DNA of 64,000 nucleotides from an uncultured Gammaproteobacteria bacterium (GTDB lineage: Bacteria > Pseudomonadota > Gammaproteobacteria > JAADHQ01). The notes beneath the pieces are model-generated. The model saw nothing but the letters and a program-made list of their open reading frames with translations. It was not told the DNA's origin and searched no databases. Both the position numbers and the translations under genes were made by a program. Of this stretch, positions 55,306 through 64,000 are shown piece after piece (within the stretch, counting starts at the first letter, position 1; every line of letters starts with the position of its first letter). The stretch is taken from contig CAMYJD010000001.1 in the NCBI GenBank assembly GCA_947258655.1, positions 81,242 to 145,241 of the forward strand. The letters are read 5' to 3'.

Positions 55306-55704
55306 ATGGGAATGCTACAGGAATTCAAGTCCTTTGCTATCAAGGGGAACATGGTCGATATGGCCGTCGGTATAATCATTGGCGCCGCCTTTGGTAAAAT
55401 TGTTTCATCACTGGTTAAAGATGTCATCATGCCAGCTGTCGGAGTATTGGTCGGGGGAGTTGATTTCACCGATCTCGCCTATACGCTCCAGGAAGCCAAA
55501 GAAGGCGTCGAAGCCGTTACAATTAAATATGGTGCTTTTATACAGACTATTATTGATTTTCTGATTGTTGCGATGGCGATATTTGTTGCTGTCAAGATCA
55601 TCAACTCGATGAAGAAGAAAGAAGAGGAAGCCCCATCTGAGCCACCCAAGCCTTCTAATGAAGAAGTATTGCTTGGTGAGATACGCGACCTGTTGAAAAA
55701 ATAA
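55306..55704 (+). CDS. mscL: Large-conductance mechanosensitive channel MscL
   Basis: 132 residues, typical length. TM1 has [20 protein letters not shown] with the gate glycines, and TM2 is [20 protein letters not shown]. The C-terminal bundle ends [10 protein letters not shown]. It opens under membrane tension to release solutes during osmotic downshock. GGAGG upstream supports the ATG. A strong intrinsic terminator follows. Confidence 0.97.
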   Translation: MGMLQEFKSFAIKGNMVDMAVGIIIGAAFGKIVSSLVKDVIMPAVGVLVGGVDFTDLAYTLQEAKEGVEAVTIKYGAFIQTIIDFLIVAMAIFVAVKIINSMKKKEEEAPSEPPKPSNEEVLLGEIRDLLKK

Positions 55705-55723
55705 ATCCATACAGGGATCGATA

Positions 55724-55750
55724 AAAGGCCGGTTATCACCGGCCTTTTTT
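55724..55750 (+). terminator. Intrinsic terminator of mscL
   Basis: The hairpin AAGGCCGGT-TATC-ACCGGCCTT is followed by a run of T ending at 55750. It starts 20 bases after the mscL stop and is a textbook Rho-independent terminator. Confidence 0.93.
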
Positions 55751-55970
55751 CATAGCACCTGATTAATAAGACATTCTTATTTTTGCTTGTATTATCAATG
55801 CAAACGCAATCGGCATGCAGGGTCCGTAGAGACCCGTCATTCTGTCAGCGCCGCTTTAGCATGTCGACCTTATCAGGTTTATTTGTCACCACAGTAATAC
55901 GGATTAGCCCCGGCCTATCCATTGCCATCATATTAATATGTTATTTTTTGTTATTTATCACGGTCAGATG

Positions 55971-55998
55971 CTTGAACTTCTCGCTGCAGGCCTTATAT
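55971..55998 (+). promoter_or_regulatory. Candidate sigma-32 heat-shock promoter of htpX
   Basis: CTTGAA (55971-55976), a 14-base spacer and CCTTATAT (55991-55998) fit the sigma-32 consensus CTTGAA-N13-15-CCCCATnT with two mismatches in the -10 box. It is about 30 bases upstream of htpX, a known heat-shock gene in E. coli. The leader between it and the GGAGTGA site would be about 20 bases. Confidence 0.65.
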
Positions 55999-56028
55999 TT
56001 TCAATCACAATACTAACGGAGTGAGAAA

Positions 56029-56913
56029 ATGTTCAAGCGTATTGGCCTATTCCTGGCCACCAACATTGCCATCATTTTTGTCCTCAATATAACCATGCGT
56101 CTTTTGGGGTTTGAGTCGATACTGGATCAGCAGGGCGTGGACCTTAACCTGAATGCACTGCTGGTATATGCGGCGATCCTCGGTTTTAGCGGTTCGCTGA
56201 TCTCACTGGCACTATCCAAATGGACGGCCAAGCGCATGACTGGGCTCGGCATCATTGAACAGGCCAGCAACGAACAGGAACGCTGGCTGCTTGAAACGGT
56301 CAAACGACAGGCCCAACAGGCCGGTATCGGCATGCCTGAAGTGGGCGTTTACAATGCCCCGGATATCAATGCCTTCGCAACCGGCATGCGCCGCAACAAT
56401 GCCCTCGTCGCCGTCAGTACCGGACTGCTGCAGAACATGACCCGGGATGAGGCCGAGGCTGTACTCGGACATGAAGTCTCACACGTTGCCAATGGCGACA
56501 TGATAACACTGGCGCTGATTCAGGGCGTAGTCAATACATTCGTTATATTCCTGTCCCGAGTCATCGGACACGTCGTCGATCGCGTTGTGTTCAAGACAGA
56601 ACGCGGTCATGGCCCCGCATTCTGGATCACCGCCATCATTGCCGAACTGGTGTTGGGCATACTCGCCAGCATGATCGTGATGTGGTTCAGTCGCCGGCGC
56701 GAGTTCAGGGCAGACACGGGCGGTGCCAGTCTGGCCGGCAGGGAAAAAATGATTGCCGCATTGCAACGTTTACAGCAAAGTTCAGGACAGGCGCATTTAC
56801 CCGATCAGATGGCGGCCTTCGGTATCTCGGGTAATCTCGGTCAGGGCATCAAACGTCTGTTTTCCACTCATCCTCCATTGGAAGAACGTATTGCTTATTT
56901 ACGTCAAGGCTGA
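56029..56913 (+). CDS. htpX: Membrane zinc metalloprotease HtpX
   Basis: 294 residues. Two N-terminal transmembrane helices (about 5-22 and 43-60) precede the M48 active site HEVSH (His148, Glu149, His152). Two further helices follow (about 165-185 and 200-218), then the third zinc ligand region [13 protein letters not shown]. HtpX cuts misfolded membrane proteins alongside FtsH. GGAGTGAGAAA precedes the ATG. Confidence 0.96.
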   Translation: MFKRIGLFLATNIAIIFVLNITMRLLGFESILDQQGVDLNLNALLVYAAILGFSGSLISLALSKWTAKRMTGLGIIEQASNEQERWLLETVKRQAQQAGIGMPEVGVYNAPDINAFATGMRRNNALVAVSTGLLQNMTRDEAEAVLGHEVSHVANGDMITLALIQGVVNTFVIFLSRVIGHVVDRVVFKTERGHGPAFWITAIIAELVLGILASMIVMWFSRRREFRADTGGASLAGREKMIAALQRLQQSSGQAHLPDQMAAFGISGNLGQGIKRLFSTHPPLEERIAYLRQG

Positions 56914-57087
56914 CTAGAACATCCTGGCGCTACTTAGGCCCTGGCTATATGGCATTCTGTTACTAAAATGCGAGATATAACACTTGTCTGGACGCTCACA
57001 TTCGCATGCCAGTTTCAGTGTAACAACAACGGATCCGGCATGTGATCCGAACCGGCGGCCGCAACAGTGACATACTAGACTTACATG

Positions 57088-58122
57088 CTAGACGCTGCCG
57101 AGTATGAACAATTCATGTAACAATGTCGTCGCGTACTGTCCAGAGGTCAAATCGAATATAAGGCGTATAGTGCCTGCATCCAGCATTTGATACTGCAATG
57201 CCACCGGTTTCATTCTCAGCGCCCTTCTATCCATTGTCATGCCGGCGTTTACGAGACCATTTTTGAACAGTTGCTCATCTGCTAATACATCGTTTTCGAG
57301 TTGCAATACATCCAGTTTCGTGAGTGGCTCGCCTTTTCCCCAGAGCGGGCCACTGGGATGAATATCAAACTCCTGCACTCTTGCTTTTATTTCATCATCA
57401 ACCTGTTCAATGCCAAAGAAACTGTTGCTACCATCGAGTATCATGCAGTCACCACGCAAGGGGGTATGCCAATTTCCCCTCCTGACACGTTCAGCGAGGA
57501 CCTTGTTAAATAAATGGCTACGCGCGGCCGACAGGTACAGGCCTTTTTTGTTGCGGGCCTTGATATTTATTTCCCCCGCAAACAGCGCTCTGGCTTGCTC
57601 GAGATTATTGGCGTCATGGCCAAAGCGTTGCTCGCCATAATAATTGGGCACGCCGTATTGATTGACAAGTTGCAGACGTTGCAGCAATGCCTGCTCATCG
57701 CAGTCGGTATTGTACAGCGTGATTATGAAATGATTTTTTTTTGCCATGCCCGGGCGCAGCTTTGAGCGGTGACGAGTGGCCTGGAGGATATCGATGCCCT
57801 CCAGGCTGAAATTATCCCAGTCAGGTTCCTTGTCCCGATGCAATAACAGGCTGAACCACTGGCTGGTTACAGCATTGCGGTCCTTCAGCCCTGCATAGCT
57901 GACGTCGCGCAGCTTGATATTGGCGAACCTGGCCAGTTCCCGTGCCAGCCACTGGGTGTTTGTGTTTTGCTTTTGAATATACAGATAGACATGCTCACCT
58001 GCGCCATCAGGCTCGAAGGCCAGCGTCTCTTTGACGATAAAATCCTCCGGACTCTGACGAAATCTGGCAGTGGATAATGGCTCGCCAAAGGCCCGCAGAA
58101 TCGTGCAAGCGGAATTGTTCAT
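57088..58122 (-). CDS. truD: tRNA pseudouridine(13) synthase TruD
   Basis: 344 residues from the ATG at 58122, with GGGTGGG upstream; a GTG four codons earlier is less likely. The catalytic Asp81 is in YAGLKDRNAVTSQW, with DFIVKETLAFEPDG at the front and NYYGEQRFGHDANN in the TRUD insertion region. It converts U13 of tRNA-Glu. In enteric bacteria it overlaps surE; here no surE follows and 30 kb of other genes intervene. It is preceded by ispF after about 150 bases. Confidence 0.96.
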   Translation of the reverse strand: MNNSACTILRAFGEPLSTARFRQSPEDFIVKETLAFEPDGAGEHVYLYIQKQNTNTQWLARELARFANIKLRDVSYAGLKDRNAVTSQWFSLLLHRDKEPDWDNFSLEGIDILQATRHRSKLRPGMAKKNHFIITLYNTDCDEQALLQRLQLVNQYGVPNYYGEQRFGHDANNLEQARALFAGEINIKARNKKGLYLSAARSHLFNKVLAERVRRGNWHTPLRGDCMILDGSNSFFGIEQVDDEIKARVQEFDIHPSGPLWGKGEPLTKLDVLQLENDVLADEQLFKNGLVNAGMTMDRRALRMKPVALQYQMLDAGTIRLIFDLTSGQYATTLLHELFILGSV

Positions 58123-58270
58123 TGATATACCCACCCGTTAATACAGTTCCAGCATAACTGCGTAATCGCAGGCATCATGCCAAAGTCCCATGAAACAGCA
58201 TAAGCTGCCAATGTTAATATGGCCTTCGAGGGGATGACACCGGGAACAGGAGATTGGCTACACCGGAATG

Positions 58271-58744
58271 CTATTCGATCAGTAATACAATTGCCTCGGC
58301 TGCAATGCCTTCCTTGCGACCCGTAAAGCCAAGTTTCTCTGTTGTCGTTGCCTTTACATTCATGTTATCGACACTGACCCTGCAGTCCTGCGCCAGATTA
58401 ATTCGCATTTGCTCGATATGCGGTGCCATCTTCGGCGCCTGGGCAATAATGGTACAGTCGGCATTCCCGAGTTGCAGACCCTGTTCCTGCAGTTTTTCCA
58501 TCACCGCTCTTAATAGTATACGGCTGTCGGCATCTTTGAAGCTGGCATCGGTATCGGGGAAATGCCTGCCTATGTCACCAAGACCGGCCGCACCCAGCAA
58601 GGCATCACACAGTGCATGGATCAGTACATCGCCATCGGAATGGGCCTCAAGCCCATGACTGTGTGGAATGACGACACCACCGATAACCAGTTTGCGTTCT
58701 TCGACCAGTCGATGGACATCAAAGCCTTGCCCCACTCTCATCAT
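58271..58744 (-). CDS. ispF: 2-C-methyl-D-erythritol 2,4-cyclodiphosphate synthase
   Basis: 157 residues. Zinc ligands are in [13 protein letters not shown], and [20 protein letters not shown] and DADSRILL complete the active site. It is the fifth step of the MEP isoprenoid pathway. Its ATG overlaps the ispD stop by four bases, so the two pathway genes are coupled. Confidence 0.97.
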   Translation of the reverse strand: MMRVGQGFDVHRLVEERKLVIGGVVIPHSHGLEAHSDGDVLIHALCDALLGAAGLGDIGRHFPDTDASFKDADSRILLRAVMEKLQEQGLQLGNADCTIIAQAPKMAPHIEQMRINLAQDCRVSVDNMNVKATTTEKLGFTGRKEGIAAEAIVLLIE

Positions 58745-59463
58745 ATTCGCCCTTGTTGGAGTAGAAAAAATTCTGCCAGAGACAGGTCTTCCGCGCGTGT
58801 AATCTTGAGATTATCACTATGACCTTCAACCAGACAGGGTTGATGTCCGGCCAGTTCGATAGCCGAAGCCTCGTCGGTAATCAGGATATTGCGCTCGAGT
58901 GCCTGTTTGATCGAGCGAAACAGGTCGCCAACGCGAAACATCTGCGGTGTTAATGCATGCCATAGCCGCTCACGATCGACGGTACCTTCAACACGTCCGT
59001 CTGTACCTGCACGTTTCATCGTATCCCTGACCGGCATGGCCAGCAGTCCCCCTACCGGATCCTCAGCCAGCGTTTCGATTAGATATGCAATATCATCCTT
59101 GCGCAGACAGGGGCGGGCAGCATCATGAACCAGCACCCAGTCATTATCGGCGGCATTGGGCAGCAAATGCAGCAAAGCATTAAACACCGAATGGCAACGT
59201 TCCTGCCCGCCATTGACAACAAACAGGTCATCGCGATCTTGCAGGTCCAGTGTCGGCCAGTAAGGATCATCATTGGCGATGGCAATATAGGTCGCTGTTA
59301 TCCGTGGATTACCGAGAAAACAGTCAAGCGTATGTTCGAGCACGGTCTTGCCTGACAACGACAGATATTGTTTGGGGCGATCGGCCTGCATGCGGCTGCC
59401 ACTACCAGCTGCAGGAATGATTACCCAGCAATGTGGCCGGGGATTGGCACTTGCATCAGTCAT
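58741..59463 (-). CDS. ispD: 2-C-methyl-D-erythritol 4-phosphate cytidylyltransferase
   Basis: 240 residues. The nucleotidyl-transfer signature [20 protein letters not shown] is at residues 15-34, and [11 protein letters not shown] and TDEASAIEL follow. It activates MEP with CTP. It lies eight bases after ftsB and overlaps ispF. Confidence 0.97.
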   Translation of the reverse strand: MTDASANPRPHCWVIIPAAGSGSRMQADRPKQYLSLSGKTVLEHTLDCFLGNPRITATYIAIANDDPYWPTLDLQDRDDLFVVNGGQERCHSVFNALLHLLPNAADNDWVLVHDAARPCLRKDDIAYLIETLAEDPVGGLLAMPVRDTMKRAGTDGRVEGTVDRERLWHALTPQMFRVGDLFRSIKQALERNILITDEASAIELAGHQPCLVEGHSDNLKITRAEDLSLAEFFLLQQGRI

Positions 59464-59471
59464 CTGTTAAC

Positions 59472-59762
59472 TTATTTTGCGGCCTTATCTTCAACAATCT
59501 GATAGAAAGTTTCATTTTTGTTTTTTATCATGCCAAGCTCACTGCGCGCACGCTCCTCGACCGCTTCCAGGCCCTGCTTCAGATCCTTGACTTCGGCAGC
59601 CAGTGAGTCATTGCGCTCCTTGATTAATTTATTCTCGTGCTGCTGCGCCTCGACCGCTTTGCCAAGCTGATTTACCTCGGCAAGGCTGCCATCACCGACC
59701 CACAGTTTTGCCTGCAAGGACAGGAACAGAATAATCAGAACAAGCGCTATCCATTTAATCAT
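59472..59762 (-). CDS. ftsB: Cell division protein FtsB
   Basis: 96 residues. A single N-terminal transmembrane helix (WIALVLIILFLSLQAKLWVG) precedes a periplasmic coiled coil (about 28-72) and the conserved ERARSELGMIKNKNETFYQI. It forms the FtsQLB septation complex. It lies between eno and ispD, the usual gammaproteobacterial order. Confidence 0.95.
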   Translation of the reverse strand: MIKWIALVLIILFLSLQAKLWVGDGSLAEVNQLGKAVEAQQHENKLIKERNDSLAAEVKDLKQGLEAVEERARSELGMIKNKNETFYQIVEDKAAK

Positions 59763-59799
59763 AGGTCTATAGCAGCCCGGTCAGGATGAGGACCTGCTC

Positions 59800-61444
<1,645 letters not shown>

Positions 61445-61786
61445 ATGATGAATCGATACCTATTGTCACTCATTGTACCGCCCGTTGCCGTTTGTAGATA
61501 TGGATGTGCTGGTTGTTGCGCAGCACCGATAGCCGTATTCTGGCTGGCCGGCATGGCCAGCCTCGCTTACGGGTATCTGGGCGGGCCGTTGGAACTGGCA
61601 GGGATCAGCTGGTATACCGTGAGTCTCGGTGGATTATTGTGGGCGATAGCCTCAGTATGGGCCATGATCACGGTTCACAATGTCAATAGTGAACAGTGCC
61701 AGTCAAAGAGCAGCACCCTGTGCGGTAAAATTTCACCCAAGCTCGATGAAACAGACCCGCTTGATGAAGTACGCAAGGCTCACTAA
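61445..61786 (+). CDS. Small Cys-rich membrane protein
   Basis: 113 residues. A cluster CRYGCAGCCAAP at residues 17-28 sits at the start of the first transmembrane helix (about 28-46), and a second helix follows (about 56-74). A polar C-terminal tail carries two more Cys (EQCQSKSSTLC). GAAAGG precedes the ATG. The four closely spaced Cys could bind a metal or cluster at the membrane face. The family has no assigned function. It is convergent with secF. Confidence 0.7.
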   Translation: MMNRYLLSLIVPPVAVCRYGCAGCCAAPIAVFWLAGMASLAYGYLGGPLELAGISWYTVSLGGLLWAIASVWAMITVHNVNSEQCQSKSSTLCGKISPKLDETDPLDEVRKAH

Positions 61787-61863
61787 CGGGATCTGACATT
61801 CACGACCTGGTCCAGGTTGCCAGCAGCGTTTACCTGCTAAACGACAGTTAGTTTCGCCCTGTG

Positions 61864-61891
61864 ATTCGACCGGCCTCAAGGCCGGTCGAAT
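61864..61891 (-). terminator. Hairpin overlapping the secF stop codon
   Basis: Thirteen-base arms ATTCGACCGGCCT and its complement flank a two-base centre. One arm spells the last secF codons and its TGA stop (61876-61878). No T-run follows on either strand. It lies between convergent genes and probably limits read-through or protects mRNA ends. Confidence 0.55.
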
Positions 61892-62808
61892 TCCTCGCCT
61901 TCCTTTTTGACCGGCATCAGGTCTGCCTTGCTGACACCCAGGTACAGGGCAACACTACTGGCTACATAGATCGATGAATAGGTACCGATCAGCACACCAA
62001 CCAGCAATGCCAGTGAAAAGCCATGGATCACCTCTCCACCAAGGAAAAACAGTGCCAGCAAAACCAGCAAGGTCGTCAAGGATGTAACAAAGGTACGCGC
62101 CAGGGTGTGATTGATTGATGTATTGATGACCTCGATCGGGGTGCCTTTGCGCATCTTGCGAAAATTTTCGCGGATTCGGTCATAGACAACGATCGTATCA
62201 TTAAGCGAATAACCGATCACGGCAAGCAACGCGGCCAGAACGGTCAGGTCAAAACCTATCTGGGTTATCGAAAAGAAACCCAGCGTTAGCAGTACATCAT
62301 GCACAAGTGCTGATACCGAACCGATAGAGAAGCGGTATTCGAAACGCAGGGTCACATAAATCAGGATGCCGATCAATGCATACAGCATGGCCAGGCCGCC
62401 TTTCTCGGTCAATTCCTCGCCAATCTGCGGACCAACATACTCACTGCGTCGCAGCTCGACATCCGCCTCAACCTGTTTCAGCGCATCAAGAACACCCTTG
62501 CTGATATCATTTTGGGAAACACCCTCGCGCGGCGCTATACGAATCAGGACGTCCTTACTGGTTCCGAAGTGTTGAATGATAGGATTGTCAAAACCCTTGG
62601 CAGCCAGAGCCTCCTCAACATCGGCCAGATCGACACTGTCGGGATAACCGACTTCGACCAGCGTTCCGCCGGTAAAGTCTATGCCGAAATTGAGACCGTT
62701 AACTACCAGAGAGCCGATCGATAGCAGTAGTAAAATACCGGAAAAACCCATCGCCAGGCGACGCTTTGACATGAAATCAATATGACTGTTTTTAATAAAT
62801 CCGAACAT
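61876..62808 (-). CDS. secF: Protein-export membrane protein SecF
   Basis: 310 residues with six transmembrane helices. The conserved N-terminal LNFGIDFTGGTLVEVGYP and the membrane-core SLNDTIVVYDRIRENFRK identify SecF. With SecD it uses the proton gradient to complete protein export. It follows secD after 27 bases. Confidence 0.97.
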   Translation of the reverse strand: MFGFIKNSHIDFMSKRRLAMGFSGILLLLSIGSLVVNGLNFGIDFTGGTLVEVGYPDSVDLADVEEALAAKGFDNPIIQHFGTSKDVLIRIAPREGVSQNDISKGVLDALKQVEADVELRRSEYVGPQIGEELTEKGGLAMLYALIGILIYVTLRFEYRFSIGSVSALVHDVLLTLGFFSITQIGFDLTVLAALLAVIGYSLNDTIVVYDRIRENFRKMRKGTPIEVINTSINHTLARTFVTSLTTLLVLLALFFLGGEVIHGFSLALLVGVLIGTYSSIYVASSVALYLGVSKADLMPVKKEGEEFDRP

Positions 62809-62835
62809 GATAATTCCCGTTTGTCCTGTATTGGA

Positions 62836-64000
62836 TCAGATCGACAACTTACTGACTTTTTTTCCACCATACATCAGGTTAATCACCGACCTGGTACCCA
62901 TAATCGCAGTAAACATCGAGGCCAGGATACCCAGCGACAGGGTCACCGCAAATCCCTTGATCGGCCCGCTGCCAAAACTGAATAACACAATAGCCGCTAT
63001 CAGGGTAGTAACATTAGCATCTGCTATCGTCGAGAGGGCCTTCTCATAACCGGAATGTATACTCGCCTGCGGACTGTTGCCGATACGGATCTCTTCACGG
63101 ATACGCTCAAAGATCAGAACATTGGCATCCACAGCCATTCCCACTGTCAGCACAATACCGGCGATGCCCGGCAAGGTCAGCGTCGCCTGCATCACTGACA
63201 ATAACGCGACCACGATAACCAGATTCATGAATAGCGCCAGGTTGGCAATCAGACCGAAAAACCTGTAGTAGACGGCCATAAAGATCAGCACCAGGACAAA
63301 ACCGATAACCACAGAATTAAAGCCCTGATCTATATTATCCTGCCCGAGACTCGGGCCAATGGTCCTTTCCTCGATAATCTCGATCGGTGCCGCCAGTGCG
63401 CCTGCCCGCAACAGGATGGCGAGGTTTCTGGCCTCGTTAGGCGTATCCAGACCGGTAATCTGGAAGCGACGCCCAAGACGTTCCTGGATGACCGCAACAT
63501 TGATGACCTCTTCGATCTTGTCCTTGACCTTGACCGGCTTGCCATCCACCAGACGGGTTTTGACCTTAGTCTCGATATATACAACCGCCAGTGAATCCTT
63601 GACATGGTCCTTGGTGAAATTATCAAAGCGACTGCCACCACGACTGTCCAGGTTGATTGTCACGGAAGGCTGATTATTGCGTGAATCAAATCCCGATGAT
63701 GCATGCGTGATGCTTTCACCGGTCAGAACCACTTGTTTACGCAGCAATACCGGTATGCCCTTGCGGTCATAGTAAATGCGCGTTCCTGGAGGCGCCCGCC
63801 CCCTTTCAACAAAATCCTGCACACTGAGATTTCGTTCATCGACCAGATGCACCTGGAGTGTGGCAGTTGCCCCAAGGATATCCTTGGCTTCGTCAGGGTT
63901 CTGTACACCAGGCAACTGGACTATAATTCTGCGATCGCCATTTTGCTGAATCACCGGTCCAGCAACACCGAGTTCATTGACACGATTACGCAGGGTTGTG
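62836..64000 (-). CDS. secD: Protein-export membrane protein SecD (5' end outside window)
   Basis: 388 in-frame codons up to the window edge, lacking the N-terminal region. The first visible residues are [20 protein letters not shown], so the frame continues upstream. Part of the periplasmic P1 region is present, then the six-helix membrane part with [17 protein letters not shown] and a final helix near [16 protein letters not shown]. It pairs with SecF. Confidence 0.96.
   Translation of the reverse strand, partial: TTLRNRVNELGVAGPVIQQNGDRRIIVQLPGVQNPDEAKDILGATATLQVHLVDERNLSVQDFVERGRAPPGTRIYYDRKGIPVLLRKQVVLTGESITHASSGFDSRNNQPSVTINLDSRGGSRFDNFTKDHVKDSLAVVYIETKVKTRLVDGKPVKVKDKIEEVINVAVIQERLGRRFQITGLDTPNEARNLAILLRAGALAAPIEIIEERTIGPSLGQDNIDQGFNSVVIGFVLVLIFMAVYYRFFGLIANLALFMNLVIVVALLSVMQATLTLPGIAGIVLTVGMAVDANVLIFERIREEIRIGNSPQASIHSGYEKALSTIADANVTTLIAAIVLFSFGSGPIKGFAVTLSLGILASMFTAIMGTRSVINLMYGGKKVSKLSI

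Larger units (their letters stand above)
55705..56028. other. Intergenic region between mscL and htpX
   Basis: 324 bases. It holds the mscL terminator at its left end and a heat-shock-type promoter at its right end (both listed). A 77-codon frame between them has no family resemblance. No other feature was seen. Confidence 0.6.

Overview
The window is chromosomal DNA from a gammaproteobacterium. The evidence is the set of gene strings it carries: sdhC-sdhD-sdhA-sdhB-sdhE-ygfX, recJ/prfB/lysS, surE-pcm-yqaA-nlpD-rpoS, ftsB-ispD-ispF-truD behind eno, and secD-secF. An rpfE-type gene beside recJ, and alaC-hom-thrC in one unit, fit an early-branching (Chromatiales- or Xanthomonadales-like) lineage better than an enteric one. 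The genus cannot be named from sequence reading alone. No rRNA, tRNA, CRISPR array, phage or complete insertion sequence was recognised.

Layout. 0-2.2 kb: 5' end of a ribosome-hibernation factor gene (partial) and a two-gene unit, RNA 3'-phosphate cyclase (rtcA) plus a phosphoribosyltransferase. 3.1-7.1 kb: complete succinate dehydrogenase operon with its flavinylation factor. 7.2-10.4 kb: ygfZ, an HDOD regulator, a secreted retropepsin-like protease and an EF-hand protein. 10.8-17.7 kb: lysS, prfB (with the programmed +1 frameshift), a decayed EF-hand gene, a secreted acidic-tailed protein, recJ and an rpfE-like gene. 17.7-21.5 kb: thrC, hom, alaC. 22.2-26.5 kb: rpoS stress-survival operon.

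26.5-57.1 kb separates surE from truD, genes that are adjacent in enteric bacteria. It reads as a 30-kb accessory segment. It holds Smr and RRM proteins, a DEAD-box helicase, a zinc/manganese-type uptake cluster without its ATPase, a minimal mercury unit (merR/merC/GDCCVxC protein) without mercuric reductase, a receiver-metallo-beta-lactamase fusion bracketed by repeat relics, and a ComEA-like protein with a lysine-rich tail. It also holds a Sel1-trypsin protease, a four-gene envelope operon (DUF937-like, DUF4332, helical-linker cytochrome c lipoprotein, 23-residue-repeat peptidoglycan-binding lipoprotein), a DUF853 ATPase with a two-component/FecR-LysM/CHASE2 kinase unit, a binding protein coupled to a GGDEF-EAL enzyme, mscL and htpX. 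57.1-64 kb: truD, ispF, ispD, ftsB, eno, a small Cys-rich membrane protein, secF and partial secD.

How the genes work together. The core genes serve the TCA cycle, aspartate-family amino acids, translation, isoprenoid synthesis, cell division and protein export. The accessory segment is dominated by envelope and stress functions: lipoproteins, periplasmic sensors, metal handling and c-di-GMP signalling. The best candidate for an undescribed system is the four-gene envelope operon at 41.4-44.4 kb, divergent from the DUF853/CHASE2 signalling unit. Its link to that unit is inferred from position only.
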